A stretch of 64,000 nucleotides of DNA from Pseudarthrobacter psychrotolerans (GTDB lineage: Bacteria; Actinomycetota; Actinomycetes; Actinomycetales; Micrococcaceae). Position numbers and translations under genes: made by a program. Positions 14,161-23,954 of the stretch are shown piece after piece. The stretch's first letter is position 1; each line of letters starts with the position of its first letter. Location: positions 186,001-250,000 of the forward strand of contig NZ_CP047898.1 in the NCBI RefSeq assembly GCF_009911795.1, read 5' to 3'. Below the pieces are notes generated by a model, which was not told where the DNA came from, searched no databases, and saw only the letters and a program-made list of their open reading frames with translations.

Positions 14161-16980
14161 ATGGCTCGAAAGAAAGCGGATCCGAACCAGCCAAGCCTGT
14201 TCGATGATCTTGATATTTTCAACCAGCAGGAGGAACTCAATGAACCCGGTGGAGCAGATGCAATTGCGCGAAGTGATGTCGGAACGGGCGCCGGACGAGC
14301 GGACGGACGTTCTGACGGCGGCCTGGGAGAACGATCCCGAGGCGTGGCAGGACCCTCACTACTCGGCGCCGTACATGAGAACGCTGGTGGAGAACTTCGA
14401 GGAACTCTACGACGGGAAGTCGATCCTGGATCGGCTGAAGTCACCGGTGACGGACGCGGACCCGGAATTCTTCGATCTGGTGAAGGCGTACTGGGCGCAG
14501 CTGAAGAGGGACCGGAGCCCGCTGCTCCCGGTGACGGCGGACGAGGAGGAGTTCAAGGCACTGCCGATGAGGGACGCCGCGGTCACGATCGCGCGGCTGG
14601 ATCTGATCCTGAACACGGTCTTCGACTGGATGATCAGCCAGGGCAAGACCCCGATCCCGGGCTGGAGCCAGTGGACCTCCATCGTGTCCCCGCACGCGGA
14701 GCAGCACCTGAAGAGCTGAGGGGGGTCCCGGTCGATTTCAGGCCGGGAACCAAGGTCCTGCCACCATCCGGGGCGAAGTCCCGTGCCGTGGTGAACATGG
14801 AAGCGCTGCGGCTGTTGCACCAGTTGCAGAACGATCAGCGGCATGCGACAGCAGCAGAGCAGGACATTCTCGCCCGATGGTCGTCCTGGGGCGCGGTCCC
14901 GCAAATCTTTGAAGAGCACCGCGACGAATGGACCAGCGAACGCACGGAACTGAAATCCCTTCTCAGCGCCGAGGCTTACGCACAGGCATCGGCAACGACG
15001 ATCAATGCCCACTACACCGACCCGGCAGTAGCGAAGGCCGTATGGGACGCGCTGGAGTCCGCCGGCTTTGATGGGGGAGCGGTTCTGGAGCCGGGCTGCG
15101 GGGCCGGTAACTTCATTGGGCTCGCTCCCAATACAGCCACAATGGCCGGAGTTGAGCTGGACTCCACCACAGCCGCTATCGCTTCATACCTCTACCCGTC
15201 GGCACAGGTAAGGGCCGAAGGCTTCGAAGACACCGCGATCCCTGAAGGGGCGGTGTCCGCCGTCGTTGGCAACGTCCCATTCGGTGACTTCGTGGTCCAC
15301 GACGCCCGCTACAACACTTCCAGGCTGAGCATCCACAACTACTTCATCGCCAAATCCCTGCGCCTGACCGCGCCCGGCGGATACGTCGCAGTGCTGACCT
15401 CCACGTTCACGATGGACGCACAGGGGATGAAGGCCCGTCGTGAGATTGCCAAGTACGGGGACCTCGTCGGTGCGGTCAGGCTGCCCAACAATGCGTTCAA
15501 GGCTGTGGCCGGCACCGAGGTCGCCACCGACCTGTTGGTGTTCCGCCGCCGAAAGCCGGAGGAACGGCCGGACGAAGACCGCATCAACGCCTGGGTGCGG
15601 ACCGGAACCACGTGGGCAACCCACCGGCAAAGCGGGGAACCGACACAGGTAGCGGTCGGCGGCTGGTTCGCAACCAATGACGACGCGGTCCTGGGTGTCC
15701 TCTCCGTAGGCCAGGGGATGTACAACGATTCGACCCTCGATATAGCCGGCCCCTCCGGCGATCCGTTGGCTGATGAAATCCGAGACCGACTCAGGTCACA
15801 GCTCTCGGAAGCCGCCGCGACAGGCTACGGGTATTCCCCTGAACCAGTGGCGGTCCCCGCGACGCTTTTCGCTTCCGGGCTTGTGCGGGAGACTGCCGTC
15901 GCTGAGGCCGTTACCGGGCATGTCCGGTACGCCAGGGGAACGTTCGAACGGTTCAACGCCGCCCGAGTGTGGGAACCGGTCAGCGTGGCCAAGGCCCGGC
16001 ACTCCGAAGCAGCCAGCCTGCTGGAGGTCAGGGACGCGGCCCGGGAAGTCATTGACGCTCAACGGGCAGGGGCTCCCAAGCCGGAACGCGGAGCCCGGCG
16101 GGATCGGCTGAACAGCGTCTACGACGCGTACCGCGCCGCACACGGTCCGGTAAACAGGTTCACCACCGTTCCCGGTAAGGCACCCCGGCCAAAGCAAGTA
16201 GCTATCCTCATGGCCGAAAGCGAACGGATCTGGCGGCTGTCCCTTCCCGCCGACGGGGAGGTGGATCCTGCCAAGGTGCCCGTCCCCGAGGAGCTAAGGG
16301 CAGCGTGGGAGGAATCTGCCTCTGAACCGGGAGAGCCGTCCAAGAGGCAGGATCATCTTGCCGTGGTCGCCGGTGATCCCAACCGGGGTCTGCTGCTCGC
16401 CATGGAGCACTTTGACGACGAGACCTTGACGGCAAGGAAAGCCGCCGTGTTTGACCGTGACGTTCTGGCATTCCGAGAACGCCCGATATCCGCTGAATCT
16501 CCGGCCGATGCGCTAGCCATTTCCCTAGACGAGTCACGAAATGTCGATCTGGGACGCATTGCCAGTCTTCTTGACGTTGAAGAAGCCCAGGCAAGGGAAA
16601 TGCTTGGGACGTTGGTCTTTGAAGAACCAAAGACCGGTGACCTGCTGCCGGCCGTACAGTATCTATCCGGCGATGTGCGGAGCAAGCTCGAAACCGCACA
16701 GGCGGCCGCCAAGGACGAAAGCCGGTTCGAGACCAATGTGCGGGCCCTGGAAGAGGCGATGCCGGAGCAGGTCACGGCGATGGATATCATTGCCAAGCCC
16801 GGTGTCCGTTACGTGGAACCGGCCGACTACGAGGCATTCATTGCCGAGAGGTTCGGGGTCGCTGCAACGGTTGCCACGAACGAGGTAGACGCATCCTGGG
16901 AGCTGCGGTCAGCAAACGGTTCCCCCGTTTCTCCCCAGAAGTGCGGTTCTCCTACGCCACCTCGGACCGGACACCTCTGA
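14161..16980 (+). CDS. DNA methyltransferase half of a giant methyltransferase-helicase, separated by a frameshift
   Basis: The frame starts at ATG 14161 (MARKKADPNQPSLFDDLDIF, with GAAAGG upstream) and runs 939 codons. From about residue 190 it is conserved: GVPVDFRPGTKVLPPSGAKS, then the N6-adenine methyltransferase core. That core has motif I AVLEPGCGAGNFIGLAP and a variant motif IV GNVPFGDF instead of NPPY. The stretch at residues 27-185 is Gly/Arg/Asp-rich and overlaps another gene in a second frame. The frame breaks at about 16935, where one more C in CCCC 16933-16936 would join it to the helicase frame (PEVRFSYATSDRT). Actinobacterial conjugative elements and phages encode such proteins as one chain of more than 2500 residues. 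Its role may be anti-restriction or DNA processing, by inference. Confidence 0.75.
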   Translation: MARKKADPNQPSLFDDLDIFNQQEELNEPGGADAIARSDVGTGAGRADGRSDGGLGERSRGVAGPSLLGAVHENAGGELRGTLRREVDPGSAEVTGDGRGPGILRSGEGVLGAAEEGPEPAAPGDGGRGGVQGTADEGRRGHDRAAGSDPEHGLRLDDQPGQDPDPGLEPVDLHRVPARGAAPEELRGVPVDFRPGTKVLPPSGAKSRAVVNMEALRLLHQLQNDQRHATAAEQDILARWSSWGAVPQIFEEHRDEWTSERTELKSLLSAEAYAQASATTINAHYTDPAVAKAVWDALESAGFDGGAVLEPGCGAGNFIGLAPNTATMAGVELDSTTAAIASYLYPSAQVRAEGFEDTAIPEGAVSAVVGNVPFGDFVVHDARYNTSRLSIHNYFIAKSLRLTAPGGYVAVLTSTFTMDAQGMKARREIAKYGDLVGAVRLPNNAFKAVAGTEVATDLLVFRRRKPEERPDEDRINAWVRTGTTWATHRQSGEPTQVAVGGWFATNDDAVLGVLSVGQGMYNDSTLDIAGPSGDPLADEIRDRLRSQLSEAAATGYGYSPEPVAVPATLFASGLVRETAVAEAVTGHVRYARGTFERFNAARVWEPVSVAKARHSEAASLLEVRDAAREVIDAQRAGAPKPERGARRDRLNSVYDAYRAAHGPVNRFTTVPGKAPRPKQVAILMAESERIWRLSLPADGEVDPAKVPVPEELRAAWEESASEPGEPSKRQDHLAVVAGDPNRGLLLAMEHFDDETLTARKAAVFDRDVLAFRERPISAESPADALAISLDESRNVDLGRIASLLDVEEAQAREMLGTLVFEEPKTGDLLPAVQYLSGDVRSKLETAQAAAKDESRFETNVRALEEAMPEQVTAMDIIAKPGVRYVEPADYEAFIAERFGVAATVATNEVDASWELRSANGSPVSPQKCGSPTPPRTGHL
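14240..14719 (+). CDS. nested hypothetical protein in a second frame inside the methyltransferase gene
   Basis: A 159-residue protein whose ATG at 14240 has a perfect AGGAGGAAC site. The composition is protein-like and acidic: MNPVEQMQLREVMSERAPDE, then AAWENDPEAWQDPHYSAPYM, and MRDAAVTIARLDLILNTVFD. The overlapping frame is low-complexity. No domain is recognised. Either the two genes overlap completely or the linker of the large protein is merely tolerated. The stop (14717-14719) falls just before the conserved GVPVDFRPG of the larger protein. Confidence 0.65.
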   Translation: MNPVEQMQLREVMSERAPDERTDVLTAAWENDPEAWQDPHYSAPYMRTLVENFEELYDGKSILDRLKSPVTDADPEFFDLVKAYWAQLKRDRSPLLPVTADEEEFKALPMRDAAVTIARLDLILNTVFDWMISQGKTPIPGWSQWTSIVSPHAEQHLKS

Positions 16981-19900
16981 CTCTGCTCCAGTCGCTGATG
17001 AACAACCGCACAATCGTCATCCGGCGCACAATCACGGACGAACACGGATCTGAGCGCCAGGTCAAGGACGTAAAGGCCACCCTGGAAGCCAGGGACAAGG
17101 CAGCGAAGATCACCGAGGACTTCGGTAGCTGGCTGTTCCAGGACGCCGCACGGGCGGAACGGATCACAGCCACCTACAACAGAATGTTCAATTCCCAGGC
17201 TTCCCCCGACTACGCCGCCGCCGGGGAGGCACTGAGCTTCCCCGGGCTGAACGGCGACTACACCCCGCACCATTATCAGCGGGCAGCTGTGGCGAGGATC
17301 CTCAACGAACCCGCCGTCCTGCTCGATCATGTTGTTGGCGCAGGGAAGACCGGCACGATGGTCATGGCAGCCCTGGAGCTGCGACGGACAGGCATCGCGA
17401 ATAAGCCTGCCATTGTCGTCCCGAACCACCTGGTAGACCAGGTGAGCCGGGAGTTTGTGGACTGGTACCCGACGGCTAACGTGTTGTCGGTACCAACGGG
17501 CATCAAATCCGAGGACCGAGCCTTCTGGGTCGCGGCTGCAGCAACCGGTGACTGGGACGCCGTGGTGATCCCCCAAACAGTCTTTTCAAGGATCCAAGTG
17601 GACCCTGCGAAAACGCAGGACTGGCTCGACGAGCAAATCAGCGAGCTGAGGCAAGCCAGGGCAGAAATGGGCGGTGACGAGAAGGCGCGGATCAAGGCCG
17701 TTGAACGGGCCATTAAACGCCTCGAAGAACGCCATGCGAGGATCACCACGGGCAAGGACGTCGGCGTTACCTTCGAGGAGACGGGCATCGACTACCTTTT
17801 TGTGGACGAAGCGCACCACTACAAGAACCTCTTCCGCCAGTCTGATTCCTATGAGTTGGCCTGCACCGGTTCCGACCGGGCCTCTGATCTTGACTTCAAG
17901 CTCCGGTCGTTGCGGGAGACAAAGATGCAGGACGCGGTACAAGGCGGGTACTTCCGTGAGGGGTATTTGCCGGCCGTGGCCACCTTCGCTACCGGCACCC
18001 CGGTGGCAAACTCGATGTCCGAGATGTGGGTCATGCAGCACTACCTGCGTCCGGAGCTGCTGGACCTCGCCGGGCTCCAGGAGGTCAATGCCTGGGCCAA
18101 CCAGTTCACGGAGCGTTCCACCGTGCTGCGGATCTCCCCGGCAGGTGGCGGATATGACCAAGTTGAGCGGATCAACAAGTACATCAATCTGCCCGAACTG
18201 CTGAAGATCACCAATCAGTTCTCCGACGTCGTGACCGTTTCGGACATCACAGAGAAGCTCCCGGTACTGGAGGGCAAAGACCGCCAGCTCGCCAAACGTC
18301 AGCCTTCCGAGGCCGTCACCGAGTACGTCAAAGAGCTGGGGGAGCGGGCAAAGAATCTTTCCGGGGTTGACCCGAAAGAGGACAACATGCCCAAGATCAC
18401 CAACGACGGGCGCATGGTCGCGCTGGACCCGCGGCTGAAGCATCTGCCTGCAGATCCCGACGGCGGCCGTCCTGTTCAGGTCGCCGCGCAGGTTTGGGAA
18501 ATACATCAAGGAACCAAGGACCGCGCCTACACACTTCCCGGCGGGGCGGCCTCGGACACTCCCGGTGGCCTGCAGCTGCTGTTCTGCGACAGGGCGGTGC
18601 CCAACACGAACGGCCGGTTCAGCATGTACGACGCCATCAGCAACGAGCTCGTAGGACTCGGCATGGACCGGGAATCCATCGCGTTCATCCATGATGCGCG
18701 GACCGATGATGCCCGGAAGGAACTCTTCGCGAAATGCCGGGACGGGCGGGTCAACGTGCTCATCGGCTCAACAGAAAAAATGGGCACCGGCACCAACATC
18801 CAAGCCCGCGCTGTGGCCCTGCACCACGTGGACGTTCCCTGGCGGCCGGCGGACTTGGAACAACGCGAAGGCCGGGTCCTGCGGCAGGGCAACCAAAACG
18901 ACCAGGTGAGCATCCACTCCTACGCGACGGCCGAAACCTTCGACGTCTACATGTGGGACATGGTGGCAAGGAAAGCGAAATTTATCAACCAGCTCAAACG
19001 TGGAGACGTCCAGGGCAGGACCATGGATGACGGATTCGGAGACCTTGAACTCTCGGCCGGCCAGGCGGCGGCCGCGCTGTCCGGAGATCCCCGTCTCGAG
19101 CAGCTGGCAAGCCTGCAGATGGAAGAATCCCGGCTCCAGTCCCTGCACCGGTCCTTTACGGACGCCCAGCGTCGCAGCAAGGGCGAGCTGGCGATCACCC
19201 AGTCGGCACTGGCCGGCATCGTCCAGGATCTGCCCACTATTACAGCAGCGGCGGCCGCCTACCGAAGCACCACCGGCGACGCGTTCAGGATGAGCGTCGA
19301 CGGCACCAACCACCCTGATCGGATTGACGCAGGAATCGCCCTGCAGAGACTGGTCGTCTCCAGGATCCAGCCACTGCCGACAGGAGCAGGACCGTACCAG
19401 GCCCTTGGCGCGGTGGGAGGCCTGAACGTTGAAGGCCGCTATCACCGGGGCCTGGAACTTCGGATCGGAGGTTCCGACGTCGCGAAGGTCCAACTCGATT
19501 GGGATTCAGCGATCAAGTCCGACCCCTTGGGCATGATCCGACGTCTGGAGAACACGGCCGCGGCGACGGCCGCCATTCGTGATGACTTGATCCGCAAACA
19601 AGCGGCCCATCAGTCCGCCATACCCTCGCTGGAGGAAACCCTCACGCGGTCCTTCGACCATGCAACCGAGCTCGCGTCGGTGCAGCGGAAGATCACTGAC
19701 CTCATGAACGACATGGGCCTGAGCCAGGACAGCGAAGACGCCGAACCCGATATTCCTCCGGTGATGGGAGAGACCCTTGCCTTGTTCGTCACGGACCCGC
19801 GCAAGGTCTCGGCCAGTGACCTGCGTGGTGGCGACGTGGTAACGGGCTTGCCCGGCCGTGGGCAGGCGCTCTTCCGGGTCGAGTCCGTGGTCAGGTACGA

Positions 19901-22490
19901 AAAGGCTGTCGTGCACCAGCTGGCCGAAAGCGACGAGGCGTTGGAACCGGTGGATCTGAGCCCGCACGCGTCCGTCGAGCTGGTCAGCCGGACCCAGGCA
20001 GCGCTAACGCCGTTCGAGCGGGTCTTCCTGAAGGTCCCGGAAACGGACGCCGTGGCAGTCAGCGATCGAGACGTCAAAACGGGGGAGCGAGTCACGTTGC
20101 AGCGGCCGGCCCGGGATCCTTCCAACGGCATGCCTGCCGGGAACACGGTCATGGTCACAGGGACCATCGAGGTCCGGTCCACGGACTGGGTTGTCACCGA
20201 TGACCGGGGGGTCAGGCACAACTTCAACTACAACCAATGGTCAGGTGGCAGCGGCTCTCCGGTCCTACGGCACGGCGTCGTGGATCCAGCTGCGGCCGCG
20301 GCCGCGCAAGAGCGTAAGGAACAAGAGGCGGCTTTCGTCCAGATAGACCAGTTCCTGCCCGGTGACGTTCTCCTGGAAGACGTTGACGGGCTGGGGCTCC
20401 GGGGTGACACTGCTACCTCGCCCAGCTTCTACCAGAGCGGGTCCTTCATTGACCCTGTAACGGGCAGCATCCGCGAAACAGCCGGCTACTACGAACCGCG
20501 CGTGGTGGCCTACCAGCAAGGAAGGATTCTGACGCTGGACGAGGAACAGTCGCTGTTTCCCGACGGATACGGGAACACCGTCGATGACCTGCGCGCCGGC
20601 GACGTCGTCCCGGCCCATGAATTGGACAGAAACCAGGCACGCCGGGACAACGTAACCGTCACGGCCGCCAGCGCTGGGACCATGATCGATCTGAAGTACC
20701 GGTTCGATGACGGCGAGAAGGGCACCTGCCGGCGGCGCTCCGACCAGAAGGTCACCATCCACGCCCGCCGATACGGGGCACTGACCGATCTGGAACGGGC
20801 AACCTTGCAAGCGCCCGGCCAAGTCACCTCGATCAGCGCAAGCATGCTCCGCAACGAACACCATTGGCAGTGGGTCCGGCTCCGCGCTACCAAAGGATCC
20901 GTCACGAGCTGGCAGGGCCTCCAGCCTGTGATCGGCAGGGTCATCGACGTCCGAAAGGTTCCTTCCCGGGACAGGTACGGCTCGGGGACCATGGTTCTGG
21001 TCCTGGAGGAACCGGGCGGGACAAGGACCAGGTGGGCGGCGTCGGAAAGCACTCCCTTGCTGATGTGGACGGGGGAACTCCCAGAGACACCGGTTGACTT
21101 CACAGGGCTGGATCTGGATTCAGCCCCTGTCTCCGTACCGGGGCCGAGTCCCGCGGCTGAAGACACCATCGTTGAGGCCAGCGCGTTCCTCAATGAACAC
21201 GTCATGGTCGGAACGGTGCAGCTGGGCAAGGCACCAGCTGCGCTGGTACCGGAAACCGTAGCGCCTGAGCCCTCCCACGGAGACGGCGTCGACATGCAGG
21301 GTCCGGCAGCGGTCCTCGGGGAGGTGCCCATCCTGGAACACACAGCTGAGGGCAGCAACGTGCGGAACGTCGGCCGGGACGAGGCATCCCTGCATGGTCT
21401 GTTGAAGGAGTCCGGCTTCAAGTTCTCCCGCCGGCAGGAACTCTGGTACTTGAACAGCACCTGGAAACCTGGGACCCGTGACACCAAAGTCATGAATCTT
21501 ATCAGCGCGGCCGCCAAGGCTGGAGTCAGCTTCGATATCCAGGATCCCGGTCCCAGCCGGCGAATGGCTCTGCTCAAGGAAGGAGACCGGATCCGGCTCA
21601 GCCCGGGCAAGGCCGTGATCCACGGTGTAGACGGCTTAGGGATGCATGAGGCGGTCTCCGAGTTCCCGGAAATGATCGCGGAAGTCCGGGAGGGACGTTC
21701 CACGCACCGCACACCGGTTCAAGTCAGTATCGGCGAACGAGCTCACAGGTTCGACATCAGTCATGAGTCAGGAGCTCTTGAACTGGTGTCTCTGGAGGAG
21801 GCAGAACGGTGGAATGTGGAGATCGGCGCGGTGCTGCCGCCAGGGGTTTCCGGTGACCTTGACCGGAAGACAGGCAGGCGCGTCCAGGACCTGGTCCCCG
21901 GCCAGCGCGTCAGTGTCAGCGGCAAGGAGATCACCTTGGCTGATTTGAAGTCCTACCAGCGGCAACGCTACGACGGCGTCAAGGTCCTTGCGGTGGAAAG
22001 GGGACCGGTTGAGCAGCTGCGCTATGTCCTGCTGGAACGCGAACAGAGCAGGAGGGTATGGGTCGAGGCTACCGCCACGGAAACGGTCCCCGTCCACGAG
22101 GCCGGGACCATCCGCGAAACCGGCTTCTCGGCTCCACGGTTCCGCATTCAACATGTCAACGACGTCCGTCAGGGCGAGAAGGTGTCAGCCACCGGCATAC
22201 GCCCGAACGGTACTGGCGCCAGGATGCGGGAGATTATCACTGCCAGTGGGACACTAACGGCGGTCGAGGATCGCAATGGTGGGGAGTACGAACTGACCAT
22301 AGAGACCCGCCGTGGACCTGTCCAAGTCAGGCAAGGTGAAGACTACGGCTACAGGCCGGAGGTCACGACAATGACGCCCGGGACCACCGCGGTGCCCACT
22401 GTGGCGGCAAAGCCCCTGGGGCTTGGTCCGGGACTGGACACGCTGGATCCACTGCTGACAGGAACGACGATTCAACACCCGTCGCTGTAG
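16941..22490 (+). CDS. SNF2-type helicase half of the giant methyltransferase-helicase
   Basis: About 1850 residues with a superfamily 2 motor in the first third: motif I VVGAGKTGTM, motif II VDEAHHYKN, LIGSTEKMGTGTNIQ, and motif VI LEQREGRVLRQGNQND. These match the helicase of DarB/phage-type methyltransferase-helicase fusions. The remaining 1100 residues hold repeated beta-rich segments of unknown role, such as LRGGDVVTGLPGRGQALFRV and LRAGDVVPAHELDRNQ. The apparent start at 16941 is arbitrary, because coding clearly continues from the upstream frame. The gene ends at a strong hairpin. It could move on DNA and modify or protect it on entry into a new host; that role is inferred. Confidence 0.78.
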   Translation: MRFSYATSDRTPLTLLQSLMNNRTIVIRRTITDEHGSERQVKDVKATLEARDKAAKITEDFGSWLFQDAARAERITATYNRMFNSQASPDYAAAGEALSFPGLNGDYTPHHYQRAAVARILNEPAVLLDHVVGAGKTGTMVMAALELRRTGIANKPAIVVPNHLVDQVSREFVDWYPTANVLSVPTGIKSEDRAFWVAAAATGDWDAVVIPQTVFSRIQVDPAKTQDWLDEQISELRQARAEMGGDEKARIKAVERAIKRLEERHARITTGKDVGVTFEETGIDYLFVDEAHHYKNLFRQSDSYELACTGSDRASDLDFKLRSLRETKMQDAVQGGYFREGYLPAVATFATGTPVANSMSEMWVMQHYLRPELLDLAGLQEVNAWANQFTERSTVLRISPAGGGYDQVERINKYINLPELLKITNQFSDVVTVSDITEKLPVLEGKDRQLAKRQPSEAVTEYVKELGERAKNLSGVDPKEDNMPKITNDGRMVALDPRLKHLPADPDGGRPVQVAAQVWEIHQGTKDRAYTLPGGAASDTPGGLQLLFCDRAVPNTNGRFSMYDAISNELVGLGMDRESIAFIHDARTDDARKELFAKCRDGRVNVLIGSTEKMGTGTNIQARAVALHHVDVPWRPADLEQREGRVLRQGNQNDQVSIHSYATAETFDVYMWDMVARKAKFINQLKRGDVQGRTMDDGFGDLELSAGQAAAALSGDPRLEQLASLQMEESRLQSLHRSFTDAQRRSKGELAITQSALAGIVQDLPTITAAAAAYRSTTGDAFRMSVDGTNHPDRIDAGIALQRLVVSRIQPLPTGAGPYQALGAVGGLNVEGRYHRGLELRIGGSDVAKVQLDWDSAIKSDPLGMIRRLENTAAATAAIRDDLIRKQAAHQSAIPSLEETLTRSFDHATELASVQRKITDLMNDMGLSQDSEDAEPDIPPVMGETLALFVTDPRKVSASDLRGGDVVTGLPGRGQALFRVESVVRYEKAVVHQLAESDEALEPVDLSPHASVELVSRTQAALTPFERVFLKVPETDAVAVSDRDVKTGERVTLQRPARDPSNGMPAGNTVMVTGTIEVRSTDWVVTDDRGVRHNFNYNQWSGGSGSPVLRHGVVDPAAAAAAQERKEQEAAFVQIDQFLPGDVLLEDVDGLGLRGDTATSPSFYQSGSFIDPVTGSIRETAGYYEPRVVAYQQGRILTLDEEQSLFPDGYGNTVDDLRAGDVVPAHELDRNQARRDNVTVTAASAGTMIDLKYRFDDGEKGTCRRRSDQKVTIHARRYGALTDLERATLQAPGQVTSISASMLRNEHHWQWVRLRATKGSVTSWQGLQPVIGRVIDVRKVPSRDRYGSGTMVLVLEEPGGTRTRWAASESTPLLMWTGELPETPVDFTGLDLDSAPVSVPGPSPAAEDTIVEASAFLNEHVMVGTVQLGKAPAALVPETVAPEPSHGDGVDMQGPAAVLGEVPILEHTAEGSNVRNVGRDEASLHGLLKESGFKFSRRQELWYLNSTWKPGTRDTKVMNLISAAAKAGVSFDIQDPGPSRRMALLKEGDRIRLSPGKAVIHGVDGLGMHEAVSEFPEMIAEVREGRSTHRTPVQVSIGERAHRFDISHESGALELVSLEEAERWNVEIGAVLPPGVSGDLDRKTGRRVQDLVPGQRVSVSGKEITLADLKSYQRQRYDGVKVLAVERGPVEQLRYVLLEREQSRRVWVEATATETVPVHEAGTIRETGFSAPRFRIQHVNDVRQGEKVSATGIRPNGTGARMREIITASGTLTAVEDRNGGEYELTIETRRGPVQVRQGEDYGYRPEVTTMTPGTTAVPTVAAKPLGLGPGLDTLDPLLTGTTIQHPSL

Positions 22491-22495
22491 CCAAA

Positions 22496-22533
22496 CGACG
22501 GGTCCGGCCAGCTTCGGCTGGCCGGACCCGTCG
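22496..22533 (+). terminator. very strong hairpin behind the helicase gene
   Basis: A perfect 17-bp stem CGACGGGTCCGGCCAGC with a UUCG tetraloop begins five bases after the helicase stop. It is followed by A residues rather than T residues. It probably terminates or protects the 3' end of the long transcript. Confidence 0.7.
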
Positions 22534-22719
22534 AAAAACACATTTCTGACTGACTGAAAGGGCAACGCGGTGCGGGTCATGTCTGGCCAGATTCTGCCCA
22601 CGAATGTCCCTGACTGGTCAGGCTATGGGAGCTCTTGATGCAACGAGCTCGTGGAACAGACCAAGGCCCTTTATCGGCTTTGAGCCGCCAGCCATGGGAA
22701 GTCCGGGCCGGACCCTGAG

Positions 22720-23439
22720 TTACAGGGCGATTCCTGGACCGGCGCTTCCGGGCCCGATGAGATCAACGGGTTCCACGGACTCGGCGGCGCTTGCACTGCT
22801 TCGGTGTATGGTCCTGGCGAAGTCCAGGAGGGTGGAGCTGAGTTTGGGGAGCTCGTCCTGAGGCAACCCATATCTGGTGTAGTCGGTGGTGGACAGGGTT
22901 CGGTAGCGGGCCATGGAAATGGCCAGTAGCGGCAGGTCAACGTTCGGGTCCCGTCGCTGGCACAGTGTGATGAGCTGCTTGTGCGTGAATCGCCCGCTGG
23001 CAATGATCGAGTACGCGTCGAGGTAGTCCCGGGCGTAGCCGCGGGAGTAGACCGCGAGCAGTTTGGAAGCAACCGAGTCTTTCAGGGAGAGTACCGGTCC
23101 GACGTCGATAATTGCCGGGGAGTTCTCCCACCAGTCCAGGCCAAGGTCGATAACAACGGCGTCATCATCACGGCCCACGGTGACGCTGGCGAATTCATCA
23201 TATTGGCGCGTTATCTCGACCGTGTAGCCTACGGATTCGAGCGCTGCAGTCATTTTCCGCACCGAAGCAGCGAACGTGGCCGGCGTGTGCCGGCGGTGCA
23301 GTGCGAAGAGGTCGATGTCTTCGGATGGGCGTGAGCTGATGCCGTGTTCTGCCAGTGCCTGCCCACCCGCGAGGAGGAAGCCGTCAGCCGCCAGGACGTC
23401 CAAGGCGGTCTTGGCGGCTATTCGCTGAGATTGGTCCAC
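22720..23439 (-). CDS. AbiEii/AbiGii-type nucleotidyltransferase toxin
   Basis: A 239-residue nucleotidyltransferase-fold protein. GFLLAGGQALAEHGISSRPS, then EDIDLFA contains the GG and D-x-D signatures. VLSLKDSVASKLLAVYSRGY, then ARDYLDAYSII is the Lys/Asp block typical of AbiEii. Family members are growth-inhibiting toxins of type IV toxin-antitoxin systems with phage-defence activity. The start is a GTG at 23439 with AAGGAG eight bases upstream, overlapping the preceding antitoxin-like gene by 22 bp. It sits between the relaxase and helicase genes and may stabilise the element. Confidence 0.75.
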   Translation of the reverse strand: MDQSQRIAAKTALDVLAADGFLLAGGQALAEHGISSRPSEDIDLFALHRRHTPATFAASVRKMTAALESVGYTVEITRQYDEFASVTVGRDDDAVVIDLGLDWWENSPAIIDVGPVLSLKDSVASKLLAVYSRGYARDYLDAYSIIASGRFTHKQLITLCQRRDPNVDLPLLAISMARYRTLSTTDYTRYGLPQDELPKLSSTLLDFARTIHRSSASAAESVEPVDLIGPGSAGPGIAL

Positions 23440-23915
23440 GAGGGGTGCTCCTTGGCTTCGGTGTATGCGGGGAGCTCCGGGAAGACTGCTTCCCAGGCGC
23501 CTCTGCAGCGGGTCGGCAGGAGCATCGTCGACCAGAGTTTGGCGAGCCGTTCGGCATTGACGATCCTGCAGATTTCTTCGACTGATCCAGAGTTCTGAAG
23601 TGTCAGCTGGTAGAGGGCTGAGCAGCTGGCGTCGTCGTCAATGTTGTAGTGCCGTTCCGGGCCCCAGTCGAGGTGGATTGGCAGCTCCACAGTCCCGAAG
23701 GCGGGTCCTTGTAGGTCCTCCAATTTGTCGGGAACCAGGTAGACCAGGGAATCGGCAATGGTACGTCTTTCCGGCGCAGCGCCATGGACGTACTCCCTCA
23801 GACTTGCACGGACCCGCTCGGAGACCGTAGTCCCCTCCCTGGTGGCCTTGCCATGCGCTGCTTCCCATAAGGGATCCTCGACACGGACTGTTCGCCGCGT
23901 TGTTCCGGCTGACAT
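23418..23915 (-). CDS. ribbon-helix-helix protein, probable antitoxin partner of the AbiEii-like toxin
   Basis: A 165-residue protein with an N-terminal ribbon-helix-helix DNA-binding unit at residues 7-45 (RRTVRVEDPLWEAAHGKATR, then EGTTVSERVRASLREYV). The remaining 120 residues are not recognised and may bind the toxin. The ATG at 23915 has GGGAGCAG upstream. Two identical palindromes lie in its promoter region, 40-72 bp upstream, which argues for autorepression. Classical AbiEi antitoxins carry a winged helix, so this pairing is unusual. Confidence 0.65.
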   Translation of the reverse strand: MSAGTTRRTVRVEDPLWEAAHGKATREGTTVSERVRASLREYVHGAAPERRTIADSLVYLVPDKLEDLQGPAFGTVELPIHLDWGPERHYNIDDDASCSALYQLTLQNSGSVEEICRIVNAERLAKLWSTMLLPTRCRGAWEAVFPELPAYTEAKEHPSWTNLSE

Positions 23916-23954
23916 GATCTGCTCCCGATTCGTCGCTCTTGGTTCAGTCTACGG

